Assembly (NCBI GenBank): GCA_963775295.1
Contig: CAVZIK010000006.1
Location: forward strand, 62,001 to 126,000
Length of the DNA: 64,000 nucleotides
DNA from: JAMDEO01 sp963775295
GTDB lineage: Bacteria; Actinomycetota; Thermoleophilia; RBG-16-64-13
Direction: 5' to 3'
In this document: in pieces, positions 35,008-43,307 of the stretch
How the letters are laid out: each line of letters starts with the position of its first letter
How positions within the stretch are numbered: the stretch's first letter is position 1
Notes under the pieces: generated by a model
The model's database searches: none
The model's input: the letters and a program-made list of their open reading frames with translations, nothing else
What the model was told of the DNA's origin: nothing
Position numbers and translations under genes: made by a program

Positions 35008-37638
35008 CTAGGATGAAGAACCGCAGCATTTCTTGTATTTCCTGCCGCTGCCACACGGGCAAGGATCATTCCGCCCCACCTTCGAGCCCACACTCCGGGG
35101 AGCCACGACGGTACGGGTGGCCTGCTGTGCGGCGTCGTACGCCTCGGCCGAACTGTCGCTCATCCTTCCGGTGCTGACGGCCGCCGCACCCGCAGCGGAG
35201 AAGTTCTGCGCCAAGCCGCTGTCGCCGCCGCCGGAATAGGCGAGTTGTTTTGGAGTCGAGACCGCCTGGGCCGGCTCCTCGCGGACGATCTCCAGGTGGT
35301 ACAGATACCTGACGAAATCCGACTGGATGGATTCCATCATCTCCTGGAACATGTTGAAGCCCTCGTTCTTGTATTCGATGAGGGGGTCCCGCTGGGCGAG
35401 AGCGCGAAGGCCGATACCCTCGCGGAGATAGTCCATCTCGTAAAGGTGGTCGCGCCACTTGGAGTCGACGGTGCGGAGCAGCACCCATCCCTCCATCTCC
35501 CGCATTGCCTCTGGGCCGAACCGCTCCTCCCTCTCAGCGTAGATCTTCATCGCGTCTTCGATAACCTGATCGGCCACTTCCTCGGCATCAAGACTGCCCG
35601 GTTCACCGAACGACTCCAACGTAAGAGTGGTGGGGAAGAAGTTCCTGAGGACAGTCAGCATCTCCTCGAGTTCCCATTCCTCGGAAAAACGCGAGGAGCC
35701 AGTAAACACCGCCACTTCGTCGCGAAGTATCCGCTCGATGATGCCCAACACGTCCTCACGTAAGTCTTCTCCGCCGAGGACGCGCTGTCGCTGCCCGTAG
35801 ACGATCTCGCGCTGCTTGTTCATTACGTCGTCGTACTCGAGAACGCGCTTCCGGATCTGGAAGTTCTGCTCTTCCACCTTCTTCTGTGCACTCTCGACCG
35901 ATCGGGAAATGAGGTTGTGCTCAATGGGAACGTCCTCTTCGATGCCCAGGCGGTCCATCAACCTGTGTATGCGCTCCCCGCCGAAGATCCGCAGAAGGTC
36001 GTCATCGAGAGAGATGACGAACTGGCTCGTTCCCGGGTCGCCTTGGCGCCCGGAACGGCCGCGGAGTTGGTTGTCGACCCGCCGGGCCTCGTGCCGCTCC
36101 GTGCCCAGCACGTACAACCCGCCCACATCGGTAACGCCCTCGCCAAGCTTGATGTCGGTACCACGACCGGCCATGTTCGTGGCAATGGTGACTGCGCCCG
36201 GCTGACCGGCCATGGACACGATCTCCGCCTCTTTGGCGTGGTGTTTGGCGTTGAGGACCTCGTGGGGCACTCCCCGGCGTTTGAGCATCTCTGAAAGATG
36301 CTCAGACTTCTCCACCGAGATGGTGCCTACCAGAATCGGCTGCTTTCGCTGATAGCAGTCCGCTATAAGTTCAGCCGCGGCCTTGAACTTAGCTTTCTCG
36401 GTCTTGAAGATGAGGTCGTTGCGGTCGTCGCGGACCATGGGTTCGTTGGTGGGGATGACCACCACTTCCATCTGGTAGATCTCGCGAAATTCGTCGGCTT
36501 CAGTAGCGGCAGTGCCCGTCATGCCCGCGATCTTCTCGTACAAACGGAAGTAGTTCTGCAGGGTGATGGTCGCGAGGGTCTGGTTCTCCTCTTTGATCTT
36601 CACGCCTTCCCGAGCCTCGATGGCTTGGTGCAGGCCCTCTGAGTACCGCCGGCCCTCGAGAACGCGCCCGGTAAACTCGTCGATGATCTTGACCTCGCCG
36701 TCCTGAACGAGATAGTCGACGTCGCGGCGGAAGAGCGATGCGGCCCGAAGTGCCTGCATGAGGTGGTTCACGAGCTGCCCGGACAAATCCTCGTAAATGT
36801 TGTCGATGCCTAGTTCCCGCTCGACTCGCTCCAATCCCTTCTCGGTAATGGCCACCGTGCGCTTCTTCTCGTCGACCTCGTAGTCCTCGTCCTCCCCCTC
36901 TTTCAGGCGACGGGCAATGCGGGCGAAGTCGTAGTAGGTCTTGGCGGCGCGCTCACCCGGACCGGAAATGATGAGCGGAGTACGGGCCTCGTCGATGAGA
37001 ATGGAGTCCACCTCGTCCACGATGCAGTAGAAATGGCCTCGTTGCACCTGCTGCTCAGTGCGAAGGACCATGTTGTCACGCAGATAGTCGAAACCGAACT
37101 CGGTGTTGGTACCGTACGTGATATCGGCCGCGTAGGCCTCCCGCCGCTCCGGTGCTTCCATGGCATTCTGGAGTGCGGACACCTTGAGACCGAGAAACTC
37201 GTACACTGGGCCCATCCAGGCGGCGTCGCGGTTGGCCAGGTAATCGTTGACAGTGACCACATGCACACCGTGACCCGCGAGTGCGTTGAGATAGACAGGT
37301 AGCGTGGCCACCAGGGTCTTACCTTCGCCGGTCTTCATCTCGGCGATGGAACCCCTGTGGAGTACGACTGCACCCATTACCTGAACGTCGAACGGCCGCA
37401 TCCCTGTAGCCCGCCGAGCCGCCTCACGGGCGACGGCGAAGGCTTCGGGCATGAGGTCGTCGAGAGTCTCGCCCTGCTCAAAGCGCTGTCTGAACTCGGT
37501 CGTCTTGGCCCTGAGGGCCTCGTCCGACAGTGGAACGATGCGCTCGTCCCACGACGCGACTTCGGCCACCGCGTCCTCTAGTTGCCTGAGTTTCTTGCCC
37601 TCTCCAAAACGGAGGACCTTGTCAACGACTTTGATCAT
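35008..37638 (-). CDS. secA: Preprotein translocase ATPase SecA
   Basis: 876 residues. The motor Walker A MKTGEGKT is at 101-108 and the DEVDSILIDEARTPLI (DEAD box) block near 205. The C-terminal zinc domain has CPCGSGRKYKKCC at the very end, which fits SecA1 that binds SecB or ribosomes. The start has GAGG 8 bases upstream. It lies between hpf and prfB, a common actinobacterial and Gram-positive order. Confidence 0.98.
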   Translation of the reverse strand: MIKVVDKVLRFGEGKKLRQLEDAVAEVASWDERIVPLSDEALRAKTTEFRQRFEQGETLDDLMPEAFAVAREAARRATGMRPFDVQVMGAVVLHRGSIAEMKTGEGKTLVATLPVYLNALAGHGVHVVTVNDYLANRDAAWMGPVYEFLGLKVSALQNAMEAPERREAYAADITYGTNTEFGFDYLRDNMVLRTEQQVQRGHFYCIVDEVDSILIDEARTPLIISGPGERAAKTYYDFARIARRLKEGEDEDYEVDEKKRTVAITEKGLERVERELGIDNIYEDLSGQLVNHLMQALRAASLFRRDVDYLVQDGEVKIIDEFTGRVLEGRRYSEGLHQAIEAREGVKIKEENQTLATITLQNYFRLYEKIAGMTGTAATEADEFREIYQMEVVVIPTNEPMVRDDRNDLIFKTEKAKFKAAAELIADCYQRKQPILVGTISVEKSEHLSEMLKRRGVPHEVLNAKHHAKEAEIVSMAGQPGAVTIATNMAGRGTDIKLGEGVTDVGGLYVLGTERHEARRVDNQLRGRSGRQGDPGTSQFVISLDDDLLRIFGGERIHRLMDRLGIEEDVPIEHNLISRSVESAQKKVEEQNFQIRKRVLEYDDVMNKQREIVYGQRQRVLGGEDLREDVLGIIERILRDEVAVFTGSSRFSEEWELEEMLTVLRNFFPTTLTLESFGEPGSLDAEEVADQVIEDAMKIYAEREERFGPEAMREMEGWVLLRTVDSKWRDHLYEMDYLREGIGLRALAQRDPLIEYKNEGFNMFQEMMESIQSDFVRYLYHLEIVREEPAQAVSTPKQLAYSGGGDSGLAQNFSAAGAAAVSTGRMSDSSAEAYDAAQQATRTVVAPRSVGSKVGRNDPCPCGSGRKYKKCCGSSS

Positions 37639-37666
37639 CGATCACGCCTCTCGAATAGAGACAGCA

Positions 37667-37693
37667 CGCGATACCCCGAACTCCGGGGTCGCG
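37667..37693 (-). terminator. Hairpin between hpf and secA
   Basis: On the minus strand CGCGACCCCG, loop GAGTT, CGGGG, a TA bulge, then TCGCG, starting 5 bases after the hpf stop. The bases following are pyrimidine-rich (CTGTCTCTATTC), not a clean T run, so it may end or partly stop hpf transcripts before secA. Confidence 0.4.
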
Positions 37694-37697
37694 ACCA

Positions 37698-38264
37698 TTA
37701 ACTTTGGGCTTCGATCAGCCCGTAATGCCCGTCGCGCCGGCGATAGACGACTGCCGTTTCCTGGCTCTCGGCATTTGTGAACACGAAGAAGTCGTGTCCG
37801 ACGAGTTCCAGCTGGAGAGCCGCTTCCTCCGGGGTCATGGGCTTGATCATGAACTGCTTGGTCTTGACGATACGAGGGGCCGGGGTCTCTTCCTCGAGGG
37901 CCTCGGCTCCTTCGGAGACGGTGAACCCCTCCGAAGCAAGAATCTCTTTGTGCGCGCCTTGAGAGCGCGAAATCAGCTTGCCTCTGTACTTCTTGACTTG
38001 TCGTTCGAGCTTGGCGAACACGAGGTCGATGGAGGCGTAGATGTCCGGGGAGGCCTCGCGGGCCCTGATGACCGGGCCTTTGGTGAAGATGGTCGCTTCG
38101 ACTACTTGATTGTCGGAGATACTGGGGTTCTTCTCCGTCCACAGTTCCACTTCGCAGCGAGACCCGTCGGCGAGATATTTGCCCAGTCTGCCCATCTTCT
38201 CCTCGGCATATGAGCCGATGGCCTCTGTGAGGATCAGATTTCTGCCTTTGACCGTGAGATTCAC
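37698..38264 (-). CDS. hpf: Ribosome hibernation promoting factor, long form
   Basis: 188 residues. An N-terminal ribosome-binding domain (NLTVKGRNLILTEAIGSYAEEKMGRL) and a C-terminal dimerisation domain (KQFMIKPMTPEEAALQLELVG). The long form makes 100S ribosomes in stationary phase. I chose the GTG at 38264 because AAGGAG lies 10 bases upstream; an upstream ATG at 38357 adds sequence without family similarity. Confidence 0.94.
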   Translation of the reverse strand: MNLTVKGRNLILTEAIGSYAEEKMGRLGKYLADGSRCEVELWTEKNPSISDNQVVEATIFTKGPVIRAREASPDIYASIDLVFAKLERQVKKYRGKLISRSQGAHKEILASEGFTVSEGAEALEEETPAPRIVKTKQFMIKPMTPEEAALQLELVGHDFFVFTNAESQETAVVYRRRDGHYGLIEAQS

Positions 38265-38316
38265 GCCGGTCCTGCTCCTTGACTCGTAATCAACCGCCTG
38301 CCGGGGATGAGCGCCG

Positions 38317-38332
38317 GGACGGCGTTCCGTCC
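38317..38332 (-). terminator. Small hairpin after comF
   Basis: On the minus strand GGACGG, loop AACG, CCGTCC, about 35 bases after the comF stop, in the gap before hpf. There is no T run; possibly a weak terminator or part of the hpf leader. Confidence 0.3.
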
Positions 38333-38366
38333 TGTTTCGAACGATGAAAGATACCATATCCCTCCT

Positions 38367-39218
38367 TCAATCGTGTCCCTCCACTCCCGCTACCACAGCC
38401 CGAGAGAACGTGAAGACATGAACCGGAAGCCCGGTCTGCGAAGTGAGAACGGACGAGACAGCTGTGGCCGTCGCCCCCGTGGTAAAGACGTCGTCCACCA
38501 GCAGTATTGCGGAATACCGGCAGTCCGCGGCCTCGCCCGCGGACTGCCCGAGCACCGTCCACCACCTTGGATCCATTGTGAAGGCTCCTCGAAGATTGCT
38601 CAGCCTATCCGCCTTTCCCAAGCCCTTCTGATGCCTCGTACCCGCGGTCTTCGCGGCAAGTTCGCCGCAGGGAAGCATGGGCGGGCCGCAAGCCAGCCGC
38701 CGCGCCAGGATCTCGGCCTGGTTGTAACCTCGCGCGCGCTTATTCGATCGGTGTGCGGGCACCCACGTGACAAACAAATCGTCCGTCGTCGAGATAGAGG
38801 CCACGTATTCGGCGAACGCCGTCCGGGCCAGATCGGCCATCAGACGACCCAGGACAGGCTGCCCACCGAACTTGAACTCGGTCACGAGCCGGCGCACCAC
38901 TCCTTCATGCCGAAAGCCGCTGCGCGCGCTACGGTAGACGAGCTCCTTTTCCATACAGACCGAACAGCGACCGGAGACCAGCGGCCTTGAGCCCGGCTCA
39001 CCGCAACGACGACAACTTTGCGAACCTGTGTCTATCAACGTATCGGCGCAGGATTCGCAGAGATGGACTTCGAAGTCGCCGCAGCCGACGCAACGCGGAG
39101 GAAAAAGCACCGATAGCAGGGGCTCGGCGACTGATTCCCGGCACCATCTCGCGAAGAAGCTTCGTTTGCTTGAGGGCCCAGAAGCCGGATAGGTCGAAAC
39201 GGAAGTGCTAGAACCCAC
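38367..39218 (-). CDS. comF: ComF-family amidophosphoribosyltransferase-like protein
   Basis: About 283 residues. Two zinc-binding pairs near the N-terminus (CVGC..CESC and CRRC..CSVC) and a C-terminal PRTase fold with ILLVDDVFTTGATATA. ComF family proteins assist DNA uptake in competent bacteria. The start is uncertain: GTG at 39218 or TTG at 39257, both overlapping the sugar-phosphate nucleotidyltransferase gene and without a good ribosome binding site. Confidence 0.85.
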   Translation of the reverse strand: MGSSTSVSTYPASGPSSKRSFFARWCRESVAEPLLSVLFPPRCVGCGDFEVHLCESCADTLIDTGSQSCRRCGEPGSRPLVSGRCSVCMEKELVYRSARSGFRHEGVVRRLVTEFKFGGQPVLGRLMADLARTAFAEYVASISTTDDLFVTWVPAHRSNKRARGYNQAEILARRLACGPPMLPCGELAAKTAGTRHQKGLGKADRLSNLRGAFTMDPRWWTVLGQSAGEAADCRYSAILLVDDVFTTGATATAVSSVLTSQTGLPVHVFTFSRAVVAGVEGHD

Positions 39219-40209
39219 AGTCGTGTGCCGTAAAACGTTGTCCCAGTGCTCCGCCAACCAGCACGGAGCCCGCCGGGACCAGCGAACGGGGAAGGACCAC
39301 TCCGCGGACTATGTGACATCCCTTCTCCACGACGCAACCGTCGCCCACGACCGTGGGCCCCTCAATGACGACGTCCTCCTCTAGACGGCAACCCCGCCCG
39401 ACGAGAACCGGCGGCTCCAAGCGGACGGATTCGTGTATTTCGGACTCGCCTTCAATCCACACTCCAGGCCGCACCTCCTCGCCGGGAATGTCGACCGCTA
39501 CTTGCCCCGTCAGGGCGTGGGCGTTGCCGCGCAGATACTCCTCCAGATTGCCCACATCATTCCAATAACCGGCGACCGCTTCGGCGTAGAAGGGGATCCC
39601 TTGCGTCAGAAGATCGGGGAGGAGACGGCGGCCGAAATCGTCGAATTGGCCGGCGGGGATGTGCTCGAAGATCTCGGGCTCGAGAACGTAGATGCCGCAG
39701 TTGCACAATCGCGATCGGGCCTGTTCCGGCGTGGGTTTTTCCTGGAAGCCGACCACCCGACCGTCATCGTCGGTGACGACCACTCCGTACAGACTCGGAT
39801 CATCCACCTCTTTGACCGCCAGCGTGGCGATGGAACCGTTGCGCTTGTGGGCAGCGATGAGACCGGTAAGGTCGATATCGGTGAGAGCATCACCACTCAT
39901 GACGAGGAAAGTGCCGGTACCCAGGAAATCCTCGTTATTCTTTACGCCGCCGGCCGTCCCCAGCAGTTCCGGCTCGAACGAGTAGCTGATGCGAACCCCC
40001 GCTGCTGTTCCATCCCCGAAGTACTCGCAGATAATCGTGGGAAGATGGTGCAGGTTCACGACAATATCGACCAGCCCGTGCCGACGAAGCAGCCGGACTA
40101 TGTGATCAAGCGCAGGACGGTTCGCGATAGGAGCCATGGGCTTCGGAACCAGATCGGTAATGGGGCGAAGCCTGGTGCCCTTGCCCGCAGCCATGATCAT
40201 GACCTTCAT
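39208..40209 (-). CDS. NDP-sugar pyrophosphorylase (ManC/GlmU-type N-terminus with hexapeptide tail)
   Basis: 333 residues. The nucleotidyltransferase motif MAAGKGTRLRPITDLVPKP opens the protein, with GDALTDIDL as the metal-binding acidic block near 107-115. From about residue 235 are hexapeptide repeats (VLVGRGCRLEEDVVIEGPTVVG). Mannose-1-phosphate guanylyltransferase or glucose-1-phosphate nucleotidyltransferase activity is likely, but the sugar and nucleotide are not certain. ATG has AAGGAGGG three bases upstream. Confidence 0.92.
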   Translation of the reverse strand: MKVMIMAAGKGTRLRPITDLVPKPMAPIANRPALDHIVRLLRRHGLVDIVVNLHHLPTIICEYFGDGTAAGVRISYSFEPELLGTAGGVKNNEDFLGTGTFLVMSGDALTDIDLTGLIAAHKRNGSIATLAVKEVDDPSLYGVVVTDDDGRVVGFQEKPTPEQARSRLCNCGIYVLEPEIFEHIPAGQFDDFGRRLLPDLLTQGIPFYAEAVAGYWNDVGNLEEYLRGNAHALTGQVAVDIPGEEVRPGVWIEGESEIHESVRLEPPVLVGRGCRLEEDVVIEGPTVVGDGCVVEKGCHIVRGVVLPRSLVPAGSVLVGGALGQRFTAHDCGF

Positions 40210-40238
40210 GGACCCTCCTTATCCGCGATGGGCCGACT

Positions 40239-41300
40239 CTATAGGCGGTCCGGCCAGCCCTTGGCCTCGAATTCCCTCAAGCTCTCCTGAAATGGGGGTA
40301 GCGCCACCCCCCGCTCGGTGATGATCGCTGTCACATTTCGCGCCGGTGTGACATCGAAGGCCGGGTTGCGGACCTTCACCCCAACTGGAGCCCAGCACGT
40401 CGAGCCGAACCCGACGACTTCAGCGGTATCGCGTTCTTCGATGGGAATCGCGCTCCCATCTGCAAGCCGGCGATCCACGGTGGAGAATGGAGCCGCCACA
40501 AAGAACGGAATGCCATGTTCCTTCGCCAAGACAGAGACACTGTACGTGCCGATCTTGTTGGCCACGTCGCCGTTTGCCGCGATGCGATCGGCCCCCACCA
40601 CTACGTGGGTGATGAGACCCTTGCTCATGAAATAGCCGGCCATATTGTCCGTGATGAGTTCCACCGGAATACCGTCCCGCATAAGTTCCCACACCGTCAA
40701 GCGCGCACCCTGTAGCAGCGGGCGGGTCTCGTCTGCCATCACACGCAGCCGAGGATTGCGGGCGAAGGCCGACCTGATGACTCCGAGGGCCGTACCGTAC
40801 CCTGCCGTCGCCAAGGCGCCCGCGTTGCAGTGAGTGAGCACCACGGGGTCCTCACCCCGGATGAGATCGGCCCCGTACTCACCTATGGCGCGGCAGAAAG
40901 CCAGATCGTCCTCGTAGATCCGGACCGCCAATCGCTCCATCTCCGCCGACATCTCGGCTGGCGAAAGGTCGTCCCTGCCCCAGACCCCCTCCATTTCCTT
41001 CAGTGCCCAGGGAAGGTTATAAGCTGTGGGTCGGGTTTCGAATAGGCCTTTGGATGCAGCTTGGACGGCCAAACGGAAGTCGGCGGCATTGTCGCCGAAC
41101 TGCTGCAGGGCGGTCTGAGCCGCCAAGGCCATGCCCATGGCGGCGGCCACGCCCAGTGCCGGCGCACCGCGCACTCCCATGGTGCAGATCGCGTCGGCGA
41201 CTTCCTCCCAGGTGCGGCACTGAAGATAGGTTTCCTGCAGGGGCAGGAGACGCTGGTCGATCATCACTACCACTCCGTCGCGCCACTCCACGGTCCGCAC
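40239..41300 (-). CDS. mtnA: S-methyl-5-thioribose-1-phosphate isomerase
   Basis: Methionine salvage isomerase, 353 residues from the GTG at 41300. The RGAPA loop, the catalytic cysteine in THCNAGALAT and the aspartate in GADRIAANGD are present. I chose 41300 because RTVEWRDG lines up with the usual family N-terminus. An upstream ATG at 41372 would encode a Gly/Pro-rich extension over a perfect 13-bp hairpin, which is unlikely as protein. GGAGG is very close to this GTG, so a second GTG at 41291 is also possible. It follows ahcY and the PNP-like gene, so the cluster handles SAM by-products. Confidence 0.9.
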   Translation of the reverse strand: MRTVEWRDGVVVMIDQRLLPLQETYLQCRTWEEVADAICTMGVRGAPALGVAAAMGMALAAQTALQQFGDNAADFRLAVQAASKGLFETRPTAYNLPWALKEMEGVWGRDDLSPAEMSAEMERLAVRIYEDDLAFCRAIGEYGADLIRGEDPVVLTHCNAGALATAGYGTALGVIRSAFARNPRLRVMADETRPLLQGARLTVWELMRDGIPVELITDNMAGYFMSKGLITHVVVGADRIAANGDVANKIGTYSVSVLAKEHGIPFFVAAPFSTVDRRLADGSAIPIEERDTAEVVGFGSTCWAPVGVKVRNPAFDVTPARNVTAIITERGVALPPFQESLREFEAKGWPDRL

Positions 41301-41322
41301 GCCCTCCGCGCAGCCGGTCTGC

Positions 41323-41353
41323 GGGGCGGCGGGGCTTTTTGCCCCGCCGCCCC
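41323..41353 (-). terminator. 13-bp perfect GC hairpin between ahcY and mtnA
   Basis: On the minus strand GGGGCGGCGGGGC, loop AAAAA, GCCCCGCCGCCCC; all 13 pairs are perfect. It starts 25 bases after the ahcY stop. There is no U tract after it in this direction. It may end some transcripts, protect the ahcY mRNA end, or tune mtnA. Confidence 0.7.
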
Positions 41354-41377
41354 CATCGTGTTCAGGCACCATGCCGG

Positions 41378-42637
41378 TCAGGTCCCCATGTTCCAGCTGC
41401 CCAAGTATTCCACCTGCTCCGCCGTGAGGACATCGATGTCCGTACCCATCGAGGCAAGCTTGAGTCGGGCTATCTCGGCGTCCATGTCCGCGGGCACGTC
41501 GTAAACCCGTTTCTCCAGCTTGTCCGCATTCTTGACCATGTACTCGGCGGCCAGTGCTTGGTTGGCGAAGCTCATGTCCATCACGCTCGAAGGATGCCCT
41601 TCGGCCGCGGCCAAGTTGATCAGACGCCCCTCACCGAGCAGATAGACATTTCGCCCCTCGGCCAGGGTGAACTCCTCCACATACTCGCGCATGCGCCGCC
41701 GGGCCACCGACAAAGCCTCCAGCGCCGGGATGTCGATCTCCACGTTGAAATGACCGGTGTTGGCAACAATGGCGCCATCCTTCATCACCGCGAAGTGCTC
41801 CTTGCGGATTACGTGGATATCGCCGGTCGCAGTCACGAAGATGTCTCCGATTGGAGCGGCCTCCGCCATGGTCATCACTCTGAACCCGTCCATGACAGCC
41901 TCGAGAGCCCGCAAAGGGTCGACCTCGAGCACAACGACATCGGCTCCGTGACCTTTGGCCCTCATCGCAACCCCGCGGCCGCACCAACCGTACCCTACGA
42001 TCACGACGACCTTGGAGGCGATCAGCCGGTTTGTGGCCCGGATGATGCCGTCGAGCGTGGACTGCCCGGTCCCGTAGCGATTGTCGAACATGTGCTTGGT
42101 CATAGCCTCGTTGACCGCGATGATGGGGTAGCGGAGCACCCCTTCCTTCTCCATGGACTTGAGACGGATGACCCCGGTAGTGGTCTCTTCGGTGCCCCCG
42201 ATGACACCGTCGGCAGCGTCGACGCGGTCGGTGTGGAGCAGTCCCACGACATCGGCTCCATCATCCATGGTGATCTGTGGCTTCGAGTCGATCACGCTCT
42301 GGATGTGCCCGTAATAGGTGTCTCGGTCCTCGCCCTTGATGGCGAAAGTGGAGATCCCGTATTCCACCACCAGCGCAGCCGCCACATCGTCTTGAGTAGA
42401 AAGCGGGTTCGAGGCGCAGAGCGAAAGCTCGGCGCCGCCGGCCTTGAGGGTCCGCATCAGGCTCGCGGTCTCACTGGTCACATGCAGGCAGGCGCCAACA
42501 CGAACACCTTTGAGAGGCTGCTCCTTCGCGAAACGTTCGCGGATGAGGGCGAGCACCGGCATCTCTTTCTCGGCCCACTCTATCCGCAGGACCCCGGCGG
42601 CCGCCAAACTCCTGTCCTTCACATCGTGCTCGATCAC
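41378..42637 (-). CDS. ahcY: S-adenosyl-L-homocysteine hydrolase
   Basis: Splits SAH to adenosine and homocysteine, using bound NAD. 419 residues, the size of the shorter bacterial/archaeal type. Motifs: CLHVTSETASLMRTL, NEAMTKHMFDNRYGTGQS, the NAD loop VGYGWCGRGVAMRAKGHGA, and HPSSVMDMSFANQAL near the C-terminus. The GTG at 42637 has AAAGGAG seven bases upstream; an earlier ATG-type start adds a non-family N-terminus. Confidence 0.97.
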   Translation of the reverse strand: MIEHDVKDRSLAAAGVLRIEWAEKEMPVLALIRERFAKEQPLKGVRVGACLHVTSETASLMRTLKAGGAELSLCASNPLSTQDDVAAALVVEYGISTFAIKGEDRDTYYGHIQSVIDSKPQITMDDGADVVGLLHTDRVDAADGVIGGTEETTTGVIRLKSMEKEGVLRYPIIAVNEAMTKHMFDNRYGTGQSTLDGIIRATNRLIASKVVVIVGYGWCGRGVAMRAKGHGADVVVLEVDPLRALEAVMDGFRVMTMAEAAPIGDIFVTATGDIHVIRKEHFAVMKDGAIVANTGHFNVEIDIPALEALSVARRRMREYVEEFTLAEGRNVYLLGEGRLINLAAAEGHPSSVMDMSFANQALAAEYMVKNADKLEKRVYDVPADMDAEIARLKLASMGTDIDVLTAEQVEYLGSWNMGT

Positions 42638-42653
42638 CGCATATCTCCTTTGT

Positions 42654-43265
42654 CTACTCTTCCCTTGCGACAACAACGGCCGCGGCCAGGCGAATCCCCA
42701 AATGGGCCGCTAGCAACGCGACCGGTACCAGCTCGGTAGTGACCGCCGCCAGACCCTGCTCGCGGACCATCCGCGATTCGAATCCCAGCAGCCGTCGATC
42801 GTCGCGCACTCCCGCGACCACACCTTGTTCGGCCGACAACAAGGCCCCGCTCTCGACCCTGTCCAAAACCATCAACGGATCGTACATCCCCGCGACGATT
42901 GGGAAACGCGGCCCCAGCCTGTCGTCATTGCGACCGGTCAGGGGCGACCGCCAAGTGAGATTGACGTGATCCCTCACCGCGATCACCCGTCTGGCGGCAC
43001 AGGGCAGAACGGCCTTCCCCGCACAAACGTAACCTACCACAGGAGCAGACGATTCGTCCTTCGCCACATATAGATCGGGGTCGAGTCCCAGCAGCGCCTT
43101 TCTCAAGAGGTAGATCTCGCTTTCGCTCATAGGACGGCGAAAGACCATCTCGTTCAGATGACTAAGCGCCACCGTTTCTCCCTTGGGTCCGGCCAGCCGC
43201 CGCGCTATTCCTGCCGCATCAGCGTCCCTTGCAGGATCCGCCAGTGGGCTCAGCAAGACCCTCAC
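42654..43265 (-). CDS. Purine-nucleoside-phosphorylase-like protein, truncated and divergent
   Basis: 203 residues, against 260-290 for PNP/MTAP enzymes. The part VRDHVNLTWRSPLTGRNDDR followed by GPRFP fits the PNP class II segment (DHIN...PLxGxN...GPRF). The C-terminal LVPVALLAAHLGIRLA resembles the end of the fold. The N-terminal phosphate-binding GSGLG block and the GPxxET motif are missing. It is directly upstream of ahcY and mtnA, where an MTA or adenosine phosphorylase would be expected, but catalysis is doubtful. GTG start; GAGAGG lies 7 bases upstream. Confidence 0.75.
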   Translation of the reverse strand: MRVLLSPLADPARDADAAGIARRLAGPKGETVALSHLNEMVFRRPMSESEIYLLRKALLGLDPDLYVAKDESSAPVVGYVCAGKAVLPCAARRVIAVRDHVNLTWRSPLTGRNDDRLGPRFPIVAGMYDPLMVLDRVESGALLSAEQGVVAGVRDDRRLLGFESRMVREQGLAAVTTELVPVALLAAHLGIRLAAAVVVAREE

Positions 43266-43307
43266 GAAGAGGCCTCTCGGATCACGGATCCATATCCCAG
43301 CGGCCGC

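Noticed and set aside
5652..38332. Shared GGGACGGCGTTCC-like string in two hairpins
   Set aside because: Only two copies, on opposite strands and in simple GC-rich stems; likely chance.
41003..42739. 578-codon plus-strand open frame opposite ahcY
   Set aside because: Antisense to ahcY and mtnA; no recognisable motif.
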